From an uncultured Clostridia bacterium (GTDB lineage: Bacteria; Bacillota; Clostridia; Oscillospirales; Ruminococcaceae): DNA of 64,000 nucleotides. A program made the translations under genes and the position numbers. The stretch covers positions 1-64,000 of the forward strand of contig CANRLN010000002.1 of the NCBI GenBank assembly GCA_947631445.1, in the 5' to 3' direction. A model generated the notes under the pieces. The model ran no database searches and was not told the DNA's origin. It saw only the letters and a list, made by a program, of their open reading frames with translations. Below, piece after piece: positions 26,878 through 36,162 of this stretch. Position 1 is the first letter of the stretch. Each line of letters begins with the position of its first letter.

Positions 26878-27704
26878 TGAGCGGTATATTATATGTTGTG
26901 GGAACACCTATCGGCAATTTAGGAGATTTTTCGGCAAGGGCAATTGAAACGCTTGAAACTGTCGATTTTATTTGTGCAGAGGACACAAGGGTAACCGTTA
27001 AACTGCTTAACCATTTTGGAATAAAAAAACCACTTTTAAGCTATCACGAACACAACGCCGTTTCCAGTTCGGGAAATATAGTAAAAAGATTGCAGGCGGG
27101 CGAAAATTGTGCAATTGTTACCGATGCGGGTATGCCATGTATCAGCGACCCAGGGCAACAGCTTGTTGAGGTTTGCTGTGAACTTGGAGTAGGAATAAAG
27201 GTTGTTCCGGGTGCAACCGCCGCCCTTTCAGCTCTTGCAATAAGTGGACTGGACACCTCAAGATTTTCCTTTGAGGGATTTTTATCTGTAACCAGAAAAT
27301 CAAGAATTGAGCATTTAACAAGTGTCGCAAATTATCCTAACACCATGATTTTTTATGAAGCACCCCACAAGCTTTTAAACACCCTAAAGGATATGCTTGA
27401 ATATTTTGGCGACCGAAAAATTTCCCTTTGTCGTGAACTTACCAAAATTCATGAAGAAGTTTTCCGCACAACCATTTCACAGGCTTTTGAATATTATTCG
27501 GAAAACAATCCCAAAGGGGAATTTGTGCTTATTATAGAGGGAAATAAAAAACAAGCAGAACAAGAATATACCCTTGAAAAAGCAATCGACTATGCAAAAA
27601 AACTTGTTGCAGAGGGGCAAAAGAAAACCCATGCGGCGAAAATGGCAAGCGAAGTTTCGGGATTTTCCAAAAGCGAAATATATTCGGCTCTTTTGGAGGA
27701 CTAA
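26877..27704 (+). CDS. rsmI: 16S rRNA C1402 2'-O-methyltransferase
   Basis: Methylates the ribose of C1402 in 16S rRNA using SAM. The 275 residues begin YVVGTPIGNLGDFSARAIETL and continue with CAEDTRVTVKLLNHFGI and TDAGMPCISDPGQQLV, the signatures of RsmI within the tetrapyrrole-methylase-like fold. The ATG overlaps the previous stop. A GNAT gene follows after 2 bp, so three genes are closely linked. Confidence 0.96.
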   Translation: MSGILYVVGTPIGNLGDFSARAIETLETVDFICAEDTRVTVKLLNHFGIKKPLLSYHEHNAVSSSGNIVKRLQAGENCAIVTDAGMPCISDPGQQLVEVCCELGVGIKVVPGATAALSALAISGLDTSRFSFEGFLSVTRKSRIEHLTSVANYPNTMIFYEAPHKLLNTLKDMLEYFGDRKISLCRELTKIHEEVFRTTISQAFEYYSENNPKGEFVLIIEGNKKQAEQEYTLEKAIDYAKKLVAEGQKKTHAAKMASEVSGFSKSEIYSALLED

Positions 27705-27706
27705 AC

Positions 27707-28141
27707 ATGGAAATTATATTGCTTGAAAAAAATTCTCCAGAAAACCTAAAAAACCTATCGGCTAAGCTATCGGCTGAATGTTTTGGGGAGCTTTACGGCA
27801 GAAATTATATAGATACGGCTCTTGAAAACCCCTGCTATAAAATTTATATTGCTATCCAAAATAATAATATTATTTTAGGCTACATAACAATTATTTCAGC
27901 GGTGGAAGGCGAATGTGAAATTGAACATATTGCCGTAAAAAAAAGCGAGCGTAACAAGGGAGTGGGTAAAAAACTTATGTCGCTTACGGACAATTATAAA
28001 AAAATTTTTTTGGAAGTAAGAGAGGGCAACCAAAATGCCATAATCCTTTATGAAAAATGCGGATTTATAAAAACAAGAGTAAGAAAAAACTATTATAAAT
28101 CTCCCACGGAAAATGCAATAGAATATTACAAAGAAAATTAA
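27707..28141 (+). CDS. GNAT N-acetyltransferase (RimI-like)
   Basis: A 144-residue acetyltransferase of the GNAT fold. The acetyl-CoA loop reads VKKSERNKGVGKKLM (the Q/RxxGxG/A type), preceded by EGECEIEHIAV, and LEVREGNQNAIILYEKCGF is the RimI-like C-terminal motif. RimI acetylates ribosomal protein S18 at its N-terminus; a similar role is possible but other amine substrates are equally likely. GGAGG precedes the ATG. It starts 2 bp after rsmI. Confidence 0.85.
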   Translation: MEIILLEKNSPENLKNLSAKLSAECFGELYGRNYIDTALENPCYKIYIAIQNNNIILGYITIISAVEGECEIEHIAVKKSERNKGVGKKLMSLTDNYKKIFLEVREGNQNAIILYEKCGFIKTRVRKNYYKSPTENAIEYYKEN

Positions 28142-28185
28142 TTATCAAATTTTATATTAAAATATTAAGAATAGTAGGTGATTGG

Positions 28186-28908
28186 TTGAACCAATATAAT
28201 GATTTTAGCTTTGAAAGTCTTAGCGAGGATATAAAAATATGTATTTCAGATGAGCATAGATTTGGTACTGATGCTTTTTTGCTTGCAAACTTTTCTGCCC
28301 CACGCCACAAAGATTTAGTTTGCGATTTCTGCACGGGAAGTGGAATTATAGCACTACTTATGCAAAGGGATTTTCAACCCCTACATATAGATACGGTGGA
28401 AATTCAAGAAAAAGCTTTTGAGCAGATTAAACTTTCTATTGAAAAATCGAGAATTTTAAACATCACTCCTTTTTTGTGCGACCTTAAAGAGTATACAGCA
28501 AAGCAACCGCTTGACCTTATAACCTGCAATCCTCCCTATAAAATAAGCGGAACAGGCGAAAAAAACAATAGTCATGAGGTCAGTATTGCAAGGCATGAAA
28601 TGCTCTGTACTATTGATGATGTGTGCAGGTCGGCAAGCAAAAATTTAAAATTTGGTGGTAGACTTTGCGTTTGCAACCGCCCCGAAAGGCTGAGTGATAT
28701 TTTTGTGGCTATGAAAGCAAACGGAATTGAACCCAAAAGGCTTAGAACAGTGCATAAAAACCCAAATTGTCAACCGTGGTTGGTGCTTGTGGAGGGTAAA
28801 AGAGGAGCAAAACCATTTTTACAGATTGAAAAGCCTTTGTTTATTCAAGACCAAAACGGCGAATATTCGCAAGAAATGAAAAAGATATACAAACTAAATC
28901 AGGAGTGA
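28186..28908 (+). CDS. tRNA1(Val) A37 N6-methyltransferase-like protein
   Basis: A 240-residue SAM-dependent methyltransferase. The SAM site is DFCTGSGIIALLM and the amino-methyltransferase motif is NPPYKISG, typical of the TrmN6 (YfiC) group. The start HRFGTDAFLLANFS is also typical. It would place N6-methyladenosine in tRNA, though N6-adenine activity on other RNA cannot be excluded. The start is TTG at 28186 with TAGGTG upstream. TGA is used as the stop. polA follows after 7 bp. Confidence 0.88.
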   Translation: MNQYNDFSFESLSEDIKICISDEHRFGTDAFLLANFSAPRHKDLVCDFCTGSGIIALLMQRDFQPLHIDTVEIQEKAFEQIKLSIEKSRILNITPFLCDLKEYTAKQPLDLITCNPPYKISGTGEKNNSHEVSIARHEMLCTIDDVCRSASKNLKFGGRLCVCNRPERLSDIFVAMKANGIEPKRLRTVHKNPNCQPWLVLVEGKRGAKPFLQIEKPLFIQDQNGEYSQEMKKIYKLNQE

Positions 28909-28915
28909 AAATAAT

Positions 28916-31483
28916 ATGAATTTATTGGCAATAGACGGAAATAGCATATTAAACCGTGCATTTTACGGAATTAAGGCTCTTTCCAATTCAAGCGGACAAG
29001 CAACCAACGCAATAACAGGATTTTTTAACATTTATCTTAAGGAAACAGCACAGGTAAAACCTGATTATATTGCGGTTGCTTTTGACCGTAGCGAAAAAAC
29101 TTTTAGACACAAAGAGGTCGCAAGCTATAAGGCAAACCGCCACGGTATGCCGGACGAACTGGCAAGCCAACTTCCCATTGTCAAAGAAATTTTAGGATAT
29201 ATGGGAATAAAGATTGTTGAATGTGCAGGCTATGAGGCAGATGATATTATAGGCACGCTTGCAAACGCTTTTGAAAAACAGGGTGTGCAAACCCATGCTT
29301 TAACCGGCGATAGGGATTATCTTCAGCTGGTGGACGAAAACGTTTGGGTAAGGCTTGCCAAAAACAAAGGCACAGAAATTTATAACACAGCAAGAATACA
29401 GGAAGAATATGGTCTTGAACCAAAAGATTTAATTGAACTTAAAGCACTTATGGGCGACAGCTCCGACAATATATCCGGAGTAAAGGGAATTGGCGAAAAG
29501 ACGGCACTAAAACTTGTGCAGGAATTTAAAACACTTGAAAATCTTTATGAAAATCTTGAACAATCAAAGCTTACAAAATCTGTAAAGCAAAAGCTTACGG
29601 ACGGCAAAGAGGACGCTTTTCAAAGTCGTTGGCTTGGAACTATTGTTAAAGATGCCCCAATAGATACAAATATAAACAGCTATATCAAAACCCCACAGGA
29701 TAATGAAAAACTTTCTAAAATTCTTGTTTCGCTGGAATGTTTTAAACTTAGGGAAAAGCTGGTAGAAAATAACAACACTAAAAAAACACAAGTTTCAGCC
29801 AACACTGATGATGGTCAAATAACCTTTGAGCAGGTTATAAACCAAATCCCCAAAAAACAAGAAGTTGAATTTTCCGAAGATGCAAAAAATATAAACTTTG
29901 AACAATCGATTTATTTTATATTAAACGGTGACCATCTTTATCTTGAAAATGACCAAAAATATTATGTGATAAAAGATGAAAATACAATAAAAACTATTCT
30001 TTCAAGCAAAAGCAAAAAATATACTTTTGAGGGCAAAACCGCATATAAATATGCTATGTCAAAAGGTGGAACGCTTGAAAATCTTGTGTTTTCTGCCGAC
30101 CTTGCCGGATATCTTTTAAGCTCGCAATCTACAAATTATTCTATTGAGGGACTTTGCCTTAAATACAACTGTTCCTATTGGATTGACAGCGAAGAATATG
30201 CAGATATTTTATCACTAAAAGAACTTTGCAATGCGTTGTATAAAGAACTGGAAAAAAACGATTGCCTTAAGGTTTTTGAAGAAATTGAAATGCCTCTTTG
30301 CAAGGTGCTTGCCTCTATGGAATTGGTCGGTGTGCAGGTGGATATAGACGGAGTTAAACAATTCGGTGAAAACCTTTCGGTCAGCATTGACAAGCTTGCA
30401 AATCAGATTTATACGCTTGCCGGCAAGGAATTTAAAATACTTTCTCCCAAACAGCTTGGAATTGTGCTTTTTGAAGAACTTGGGCTTCCCTCCAAAAAGA
30501 AAACCAAAACCGGCTATTCCACTGATGTGGAGGTTTTGGAAGAACTTAAGTATCATCACGAAATTGTTCCGTTGGTGCTGGAATACAGAACCCTATGCAA
30601 ACTTAATTCAACCTATGTTGAGGGGCTTTTAAAGCAGGTTGGAAAGGACGGCAGGGTTCATAGCATATTCAGGCAGACCGAAACCCGAACCGGAAGAATA
30701 TCCTCCGCCGAACCTAATATGCAGAATATCCCCGTCCGAAAGCCAATAGGCAAACAGATGAGAAAATTTTTTGTGGCAAAACAAGGCTATAAAATCGTGG
30801 ACGCCGACTATTCGCAGATTGAACTCAGGGTGCTTGCCCAAATGTGCGATGACGAAAATATGCAGGAACTGTTCAAAAGCGATAACGATATACACACAGC
30901 AACGGCTGCAAGCGTGTTTGGAGTCCCTCAGGATTTTGTAACCGAAGATATGCGAAGAAACGCAAAGGCAGTTAATTTTGGCATTGTTTATGGTATTGGT
31001 GCTTATTCACTCTCCAAAGATATTGGGGTAAAAGTTGAGCAGGCAAAAGAATTTATAGAAAATTATTATGCCAAATTCCCAAAGGTAAAACAGTTTATGG
31101 AGAATATAGTTGCAAACGCAATGCAGGACGGATATGTAACCACCGCTTTTGGCAGAAAACGCTATATTCCCGAACTGTTTTCAGGAAACAAAAACACTCA
31201 AGCTTTTGGCAAGCGTGCTGCTATGAATGCCCCTATTCAAGGCACAGCGGCAGATATAATAAAAATTGCAATGATTAAAGTGTTTAATACGCTTAAGGAA
31301 AAACTCCCCGATGCAAGGCTTATTTTACAGGTACATGACGAACTTATAATTGAAGTGCCAAAGGAAAACGCAAAACAGGCGGAAGAAATTTTAAAATTTG
31401 AAATGGAAAATGCCGTGCAAACCGAGGTAAAATTAGAAGTAGATGCACACACAGGCGACAGCTGGTTTGATGCAAAAAAATAA
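28916..31483 (+). CDS. polA: DNA polymerase I
   Basis: Gap-filling and primer-removal polymerase of 855 residues. The N-terminal 5'-3' exonuclease domain (1 to about 290) shows YEADDIIGTLA and LMGDSSDNISGVKGIGEKTA. The middle domain (about 300-450) keeps the fold but lacks the DxE metal residues, so proofreading is probably absent, as in many Firmicutes. The polymerase domain has motif A DYSQIELRVLAQM, motif B NAKAVNFGIVYGIG and motif C LQVHDELIIE. It ends at a palindrome copy facing the ldhA-like gene. Confidence 0.98.
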   Translation: MNLLAIDGNSILNRAFYGIKALSNSSGQATNAITGFFNIYLKETAQVKPDYIAVAFDRSEKTFRHKEVASYKANRHGMPDELASQLPIVKEILGYMGIKIVECAGYEADDIIGTLANAFEKQGVQTHALTGDRDYLQLVDENVWVRLAKNKGTEIYNTARIQEEYGLEPKDLIELKALMGDSSDNISGVKGIGEKTALKLVQEFKTLENLYENLEQSKLTKSVKQKLTDGKEDAFQSRWLGTIVKDAPIDTNINSYIKTPQDNEKLSKILVSLECFKLREKLVENNNTKKTQVSANTDDGQITFEQVINQIPKKQEVEFSEDAKNINFEQSIYFILNGDHLYLENDQKYYVIKDENTIKTILSSKSKKYTFEGKTAYKYAMSKGGTLENLVFSADLAGYLLSSQSTNYSIEGLCLKYNCSYWIDSEEYADILSLKELCNALYKELEKNDCLKVFEEIEMPLCKVLASMELVGVQVDIDGVKQFGENLSVSIDKLANQIYTLAGKEFKILSPKQLGIVLFEELGLPSKKKTKTGYSTDVEVLEELKYHHEIVPLVLEYRTLCKLNSTYVEGLLKQVGKDGRVHSIFRQTETRTGRISSAEPNMQNIPVRKPIGKQMRKFFVAKQGYKIVDADYSQIELRVLAQMCDDENMQELFKSDNDIHTATAASVFGVPQDFVTEDMRRNAKAVNFGIVYGIGAYSLSKDIGVKVEQAKEFIENYYAKFPKVKQFMENIVANAMQDGYVTTAFGRKRYIPELFSGNKNTQAFGKRAAMNAPIQGTAADIIKIAMIKVFNTLKEKLPDARLILQVHDELIIEVPKENAKQAEEILKFEMENAVQTEVKLEVDAHTGDSWFDAKK

Positions 31484-31511
31484 ATTTTAGCTTTTATTAT
31501 TTATTACTAAT

Positions 31512-31540
31512 TGTATTCCCCGCCATAGGCGGAGAATACA
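31512..31540. repeat. Dispersed palindrome copy 6 (between polA and the D-lactate dehydrogenase)
   Basis: 13-bp arms (31512-31524, 31528-31540), loop ATA, one C/A mismatch. It sits between convergent genes, 28 bp after the polA stop and 9 bp after the dehydrogenase stop. Confidence 0.88.
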
Positions 31541-31549
31541 AAAGTATTT

Positions 31550-32530
31550 TTAATTTACTGCATTGGTAATTTTGCCACCTGCAAAGTCTAAAGCATTTTT
31601 AAGGGTTATGTCGCTTATTGCTTCAAGAGCTTCACTGGTGAAAAATCCTTGATGAGAGGTGACAACAACATTAGGAAAGGAAAGCAATCTTGCTATGGTA
31701 GAATTTTGAAGAATACTGTCCGACAAATCTTCATAAACGCTTTCGTTTTCTTCTTCATATACATCAAGACCAACCGCAAAGAATTTTTCTTCCCTTATTC
31801 CTGCTATTAAATCATCGGTATCCACAAGACCGCCTCTTGAAGTGTTTACAAGCACAACCCCATCTTTCATCTTCTCTATTGTATCCTTGCAAATAATGTG
31901 ATAGGTTTTTTCGGTCAGCGGACAATGCAACGAAATAAGGTCACTTTGACTAAGCAAAGTTTCTAAATCCACATATTCTATTATTTTACTTTCGGTTTTA
32001 TATTCATCATAGCCAAGCACTCTCATTCCAAAGCCACGGCAAATTTCAGCCATTGCCCTGCCAATCTGCCCAGTACCTACTATTCCTGCCGTTTTGCCGT
32101 AAAAGTTAACCCCCATAAGACCCGAAAGAGCAAAGTCGTTTTCACGGCACTTTATATATGCCTTGTGTATTCGGCGGTTGGCGATAAGAGCAAGAGCCAT
32201 GGCGTGTTCAGCAACCGCCTGAGGAGAATAGCGTGGTACATGAACCACCGTTATTCCTGCCTGCTTTGCTTTTTCCAAATCAACATTGTTAAATCCCGAA
32301 CAACGCATTAATATCAGCTTTACTCCGACTTTTTGCAGAATTTCAATCGTTTGTTCGCCAATATCCGAATTTACAAAAGCACATATTGCCTTATATCCAG
32401 CTGCAAGCGTTGCTGTCTGAGGACTGAGGTTTGCCTCTATAAAGGTTATATTAAGCTGTGGATATTCCGGAAGCTTCTTTTCAAAAAATTCACGGTCATA
32501 TTTTTTTGTTCCAAAAAACAATATATTCAT
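31550..32530 (-). CDS. ldhA: D-lactate dehydrogenase / 2-hydroxyacid dehydrogenase
   Basis: NAD-linked D-2-hydroxyacid dehydrogenase of 326 residues, closest by its motifs to the fermentative D-lactate dehydrogenase that reduces pyruvate. Substrate-side motif MRCSGFNNVDLEKA and RYSPQAVAEHAMAL; NAD-binding GIVGTGQIGRAMAEI; NTSRGGLVD with the catalytic Arg; SHQGFFTSEA with the catalytic His. AAGGAG precedes the ATG. It is a single gene and would help re-oxidise NADH in fermentation. Confidence 0.9.
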   Translation of the reverse strand: MNILFFGTKKYDREFFEKKLPEYPQLNITFIEANLSPQTATLAAGYKAICAFVNSDIGEQTIEILQKVGVKLILMRCSGFNNVDLEKAKQAGITVVHVPRYSPQAVAEHAMALALIANRRIHKAYIKCRENDFALSGLMGVNFYGKTAGIVGTGQIGRAMAEICRGFGMRVLGYDEYKTESKIIEYVDLETLLSQSDLISLHCPLTEKTYHIICKDTIEKMKDGVVLVNTSRGGLVDTDDLIAGIREEKFFAVGLDVYEEENESVYEDLSDSILQNSTIARLLSFPNVVVTSHQGFFTSEALEAISDITLKNALDFAGGKITNAVN

Positions 32531-32763
32531 TCTGTTTACTCCTTAAAATATTTAAAATATATTACTATTTTATCATCATTTATGCCGTTTATACATTAAA
32601 TTAAGTTATTTTAAGAGGTGGAACATTTTCTATTGCTTGACCGTCTTGGGCAATCGGCTATATTAAATCTGCCCGACAAAAATTTTAAAAATAAATAATT
32701 AACAGTTTTCAACGGCGGTTTTAGTATAAAATCAACAAACTTTTAAAAAATTGTAAAATGCTA

Positions 32764-32792
32764 TTGCATTATAATAGAATTAGTGCTATAAT
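32764..32792 (+). promoter_or_regulatory. Sigma-A promoter upstream of the 32857 gene and relA
   Basis: TTGCAT (32764-32769), 17 bp, TATAAT (32787-32792). The intergenic region 32531-32763 before it shows no gene I can support. Confidence 0.7.
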
Positions 32793-32856
32793 AACATTAA
32801 CACTTATAATAATGTTGGAAAATTAAATACATCAAACAAAGGAGTGATATTTTTTT

Positions 32857-33129
32857 ATGGCAAAAAAAAAGAACAAAAGAATTGTTAGTTTGGAAAACAA
32901 CAAAGAATTTAAAAAATTCGCAGAAAGTGAAGATTTTAACTATCAGTTTTTGAAAATTCTTATAGAAGAAAGAGATGAAATGATTATGTTCGACTCTTTT
33001 TGTAATCCTTGCCCCGTACCGGTTTTCGGAGATAATATAAGAGCAGGACTTTATGTGCCGGAAATAAATTTCAAACTCTTATCCGATGGTGCAATCAGTT
33101 TTTATAGAAAAAATAAATTTCCGAATTAG
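32857..33129 (+). CDS. Small protein of unknown function upstream of relA
   Basis: 90 residues, basic at the N-terminus (MAKKKNKRI), with a CNPCPVPVFGDN segment near the middle. I do not recognise a family. It has a good AAGGAG site and a promoter, and it ends 17 bp before relA, so the two are probably co-transcribed. The single CxxC pair could bind metal or form a disulphide, but this is a guess. Confidence 0.7.
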   Translation: MAKKKNKRIVSLENNKEFKKFAESEDFNYQFLKILIEERDEMIMFDSFCNPCPVPVFGDNIRAGLYVPEINFKLLSDGAISFYRKNKFPN

Positions 33130-33146
33130 AACAGGAGGATTTTTTT

Positions 33147-35447
33147 ATGTGTAAAAAATCAGACCAACCCCTACCGAACATTTACATTAAACCAAAAATC
33201 CCTCAGGTGGATTATAGTATTGAAAGAATACTCAAGATTATAACCGAAAGCGAAAAAAACTATGACACCCCTAAAATCGTTGCTGCCTATAATCTTGCAA
33301 ACAAATGTCATGACGGACAGAAGCGTGAATCGGGAGAAAAATATATCATTCACCCTCTTGCGGTTGCCAACATACTGCTGGATTTGGGAATGGATACCGA
33401 CACGCTTTGTGCCGCACTTTTGCATGATGTAGTTGAGGATACCAATTGTACACTTGGCAAAATAAGAAACGATTTCGGAACCGATGTTGCAAACCTTGTA
33501 GATGGCGTTACAAAAGTTACCTCTCAAATTCAAGATTTCCCAAACAATAAAGATATGTCCGACACAAGCAAAGAGATTAAAAAAGCTACCAGCCTGCGTA
33601 AAATCCTTTTTGCAATGGCAGAGGATTTTCGTGTTATAATAATAAAGCTTGCTGACCGGGTGCATAATATGAGAACTCTTAATTTTTGTAGCGACGACAA
33701 ACGAAGAAGAATTGCTTTTGAAACACTTACAATTTATGCTCCCATTGCCGACCAGTTGGGAATAAACACTTTTAAAAACGAACTACAAGATTTATCCATT
33801 TATTACCTTGACCCTTATGGCTATCAAGAGATTGAAGAACAGATTTTTTCCAACCAAAAACAACGTCAATCGGTCATTGATAATATTATAGATGAACTTA
33901 CAAAACGTTTTAAAAATGTTTTTAAAAAGCCTCCAGTTATTTCTGGCAGAGTAAAGAGCGTTTACAGCTTATACAACAAAATATACAAACATGACAAAGA
34001 ATTTGAACAGGTGTTTGATACCTACGCTGTTAGGATTATTGTGGATTCAATTTCAGAATGTTATCATTCTTTAGGAATAGTCCATGAAATGTTCACTGTA
34101 CTTCCAGAACGCTTTAAAGATTATATTTCAGCCCCAAAAGAAAATGGTTATCGTTCAATTCACACAACCGTTATTGGACATCAAGGGATTACATTTGAAG
34201 TTCAGATTAGAACCCACGAAATGCACGAGGACGCAGAGTACGGAATTGCCGCTCACTGGAAATATAAAGAAAATAATTTTAGAAAAGATGATTTGGATTC
34301 AAGATTGAATTGGGCAAGACGTATTATTGAATCTCAACAGGAGTCAAATGACGTTGAAGAAATTTTTAATGCAATAAAAAGCGATGTTGCCGCCGAAATG
34401 GTTGTTGCTTATACACCCTCTGGCGAAACTATATCACTCCCAAATGGTGCAACCCCAATAGATTTTGCTTATCGTATTCACACACAGGTTGGTCACAACA
34501 TGATAGGAGCAAAAATAAACGGCAAAATGGTTTCGTTCGACCATGAAATACAAACGGGAAATATTGTGGAAATTATTACAACCAATGCCGAAAATCATGG
34601 TCCTTCCCGTTCGTGGATGAACATTTGTAAAACCACCGCCGCCAAATCTAAAATACGTTCTTGGTTTAAAAAAGAAAAACGTGAGGAAAATATATTTGAA
34701 GGAAAATCCGCCCTTGAAAGAGAGTTTCGCAGAAATAATATAAGAATACCCGAAAATGAACTCGCAACTTTTCTTGAACCGATTATGAAAAGACATTCCT
34801 GCAACACCTTTGAAGATTTGTTTGCTGCTATCGGATATGGCGGTATTTTAATCTCCAAAATAATGCCAAGAATAAAAAATGAATATCTTAAACAATTTGT
34901 TAAAGACACCGCCGAAAATGAAAAGGCTACTATTTCTACTACAAACAATCAAACTTCCCAATCGGGAGTTATTGTGGACGGCAATATTGACAACTGTCTT
35001 ATTAAATTTGCTCAATGTTGCACCCCACTTCCCGGCGACCCAATCATTGGTTTTATCACCAAAGGTCACGGAATTTCTATTCACAAGCTAAATTGTACCA
35101 ACTATATTAATCAATCCAAAAACGAAGCGGACAAAGCAAGATGGATTCCCTGCCAATGGGCAGAACATCGCAGCAGCGGATATTTTAAGGCAACCATTGT
35201 TATTATTGCAATCGACCGAATCGGACTACTTGCAGATGTAACCTCGGTGCTTTCGGCAATTCATATTCTTATTCATGAGTCATCGTCAAGGAATTTAAAA
35301 AATGGCAACGCCTGCGTTACCGTAACAATAAGCGTTGCTGATACCGCCCAGCTTAAAACGGTGGTTGACAAGCTTTCCAAGGTTAAGAGTGTTATAAGCG
35401 TTGACCGCCCAAACACCTATAATCGTGACAATACTTCTAAAAAATAA
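33147..35447 (+). CDS. relA: (p)ppGpp synthetase/hydrolase (RelA/SpoT, long RSH)
   Basis: Stringent-response enzyme of 766 residues. Order: HD hydrolase domain (about 45-200, HPLAVANILLDLG, LHDVVEDTN), synthetase domain (about 240-360, RVKSVYSLYNKI, YISAPKENGYRSIHT), TGS domain (about 415-475, VVAYTPSGETISLP), a helical/zinc-finger region with QCCTPLPGDPIIGF, and a C-terminal ACT domain (about 695-765). Both catalytic domains look intact, so it is likely bifunctional. AGGAGG precedes the ATG. The gene ends at a palindrome copy and an MBL-hydrolase gene follows. Confidence 0.97.
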   Translation: MCKKSDQPLPNIYIKPKIPQVDYSIERILKIITESEKNYDTPKIVAAYNLANKCHDGQKRESGEKYIIHPLAVANILLDLGMDTDTLCAALLHDVVEDTNCTLGKIRNDFGTDVANLVDGVTKVTSQIQDFPNNKDMSDTSKEIKKATSLRKILFAMAEDFRVIIIKLADRVHNMRTLNFCSDDKRRRIAFETLTIYAPIADQLGINTFKNELQDLSIYYLDPYGYQEIEEQIFSNQKQRQSVIDNIIDELTKRFKNVFKKPPVISGRVKSVYSLYNKIYKHDKEFEQVFDTYAVRIIVDSISECYHSLGIVHEMFTVLPERFKDYISAPKENGYRSIHTTVIGHQGITFEVQIRTHEMHEDAEYGIAAHWKYKENNFRKDDLDSRLNWARRIIESQQESNDVEEIFNAIKSDVAAEMVVAYTPSGETISLPNGATPIDFAYRIHTQVGHNMIGAKINGKMVSFDHEIQTGNIVEIITTNAENHGPSRSWMNICKTTAAKSKIRSWFKKEKREENIFEGKSALEREFRRNNIRIPENELATFLEPIMKRHSCNTFEDLFAAIGYGGILISKIMPRIKNEYLKQFVKDTAENEKATISTTNNQTSQSGVIVDGNIDNCLIKFAQCCTPLPGDPIIGFITKGHGISIHKLNCTNYINQSKNEADKARWIPCQWAEHRSSGYFKATIVIIAIDRIGLLADVTSVLSAIHILIHESSSRNLKNGNACVTVTISVADTAQLKTVVDKLSKVKSVISVDRPNTYNRDNTSKK

Positions 35448-35455
35448 TTTCTTAG

Positions 35456-35478
35456 TTTCCCCGCCGTAAGCGGGGAAA
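35456..35478. repeat. Dispersed palindrome copy 7 (after relA)
   Basis: Perfect 9-bp arms (35456-35464, 35470-35478), loop CGTAA, core CCCCGC/GCGGGG, 8 bp after the relA stop. Confidence 0.85.
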
Positions 35479-35481
35479 TAA

Positions 35482-35501
35482 AATAATAATAATAATAATA
35501 A
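35482..35501 (+). repeat. AAT microsatellite before an RBS
   Basis: About six to seven AAT units lie directly before AAGGAG (from 35501) of the next gene. Copy-number change would alter the spacing between palindrome and ribosome site, not the reading frame. Confidence 0.7.
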
Positions 35502-35516
35502 AGGAGCAAATAAACC

Positions 35517-36158
35517 ATGACTATACACAAACTTAAACCGCTTAGTATGTGCGACACAAACAGCTATATTGTAGGTAGTTCTCAAAACAATGCGGTTCTT
35601 ATTGACGCCCCCGCCGATAGTGATTATATTCTTGAAACAATTAAAACCTACAACCTTACACTTAAAAAAATCCTGCTCACCCACGGACATTTTGACCATG
35701 TTGGAGCGGTTGCCGACCTTGTGGATAAAATCAATTGTGAGGTTTATATTCATATGAACGATTTAGGGAAACTTACCAATGATGAGTTTTTGCTCACCAA
35801 TCTTTTTCATGCAAAAGGGGTAAGAAAATTTGCTGACGCCAAACCACTTATTGACGGCGATATTATAAAGCAAGATGAACTTGAATTTAAGGTAATCCAC
35901 ACCCCCGGACACACAAGCGGAAGCGTTTGCTATGCGGTTGAAAACAATCTTTTTACAGGAGATACCCTTTTCTATCGTTCGATGGGCAGAACAGATATGC
36001 CTGATGGAGATGATATTCAAATGCTTAAATCGCTTAGAAAGCTTAGTAATATTGAAGAAAATTATATTGTCTACCCGGGACATATGAAAAACTCTACCCT
36101 TGAAGATGAAAAGAAATATAATCCCTGCATTACAACCCTTGCTAATAGAGGATTTTAA
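35517..36158 (+). CDS. MBL-fold metallo-hydrolase (glyoxalase II-like)
   Basis: 213 residues of the metallo-beta-lactamase fold. The metal-binding motif THGHFDHVGA (HxHxDH) and a second HTPGHTSGSVCY block are complete, followed by FTGDTLFYRSMGRTDMPDG, and VYPGHMKNSTLEDEKKYNP closes the fold. This group is usually annotated as hydroxyacylglutathione hydrolase-like. Because these bacteria normally lack glutathione, the substrate is more likely another thioester. The hemZ gene follows after 4 bp. Confidence 0.92.
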   Translation: MTIHKLKPLSMCDTNSYIVGSSQNNAVLIDAPADSDYILETIKTYNLTLKKILLTHGHFDHVGAVADLVDKINCEVYIHMNDLGKLTNDEFLLTNLFHAKGVRKFADAKPLIDGDIIKQDELEFKVIHTPGHTSGSVCYAVENNLFTGDTLFYRSMGRTDMPDGDDIQMLKSLRKLSNIEENYIVYPGHMKNSTLEDEKKYNPCITTLANRGF

Positions 36159-36162
36159 CAAT

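Noticed and set aside
32634-32699. Short TTG-started frame (about 21 residues) upstream of the 32857 gene
   Set aside because: The ribosome-like AGGTGG is too far from the TTG, and the peptide shows no features. It could be a remnant, but I cannot support a gene.
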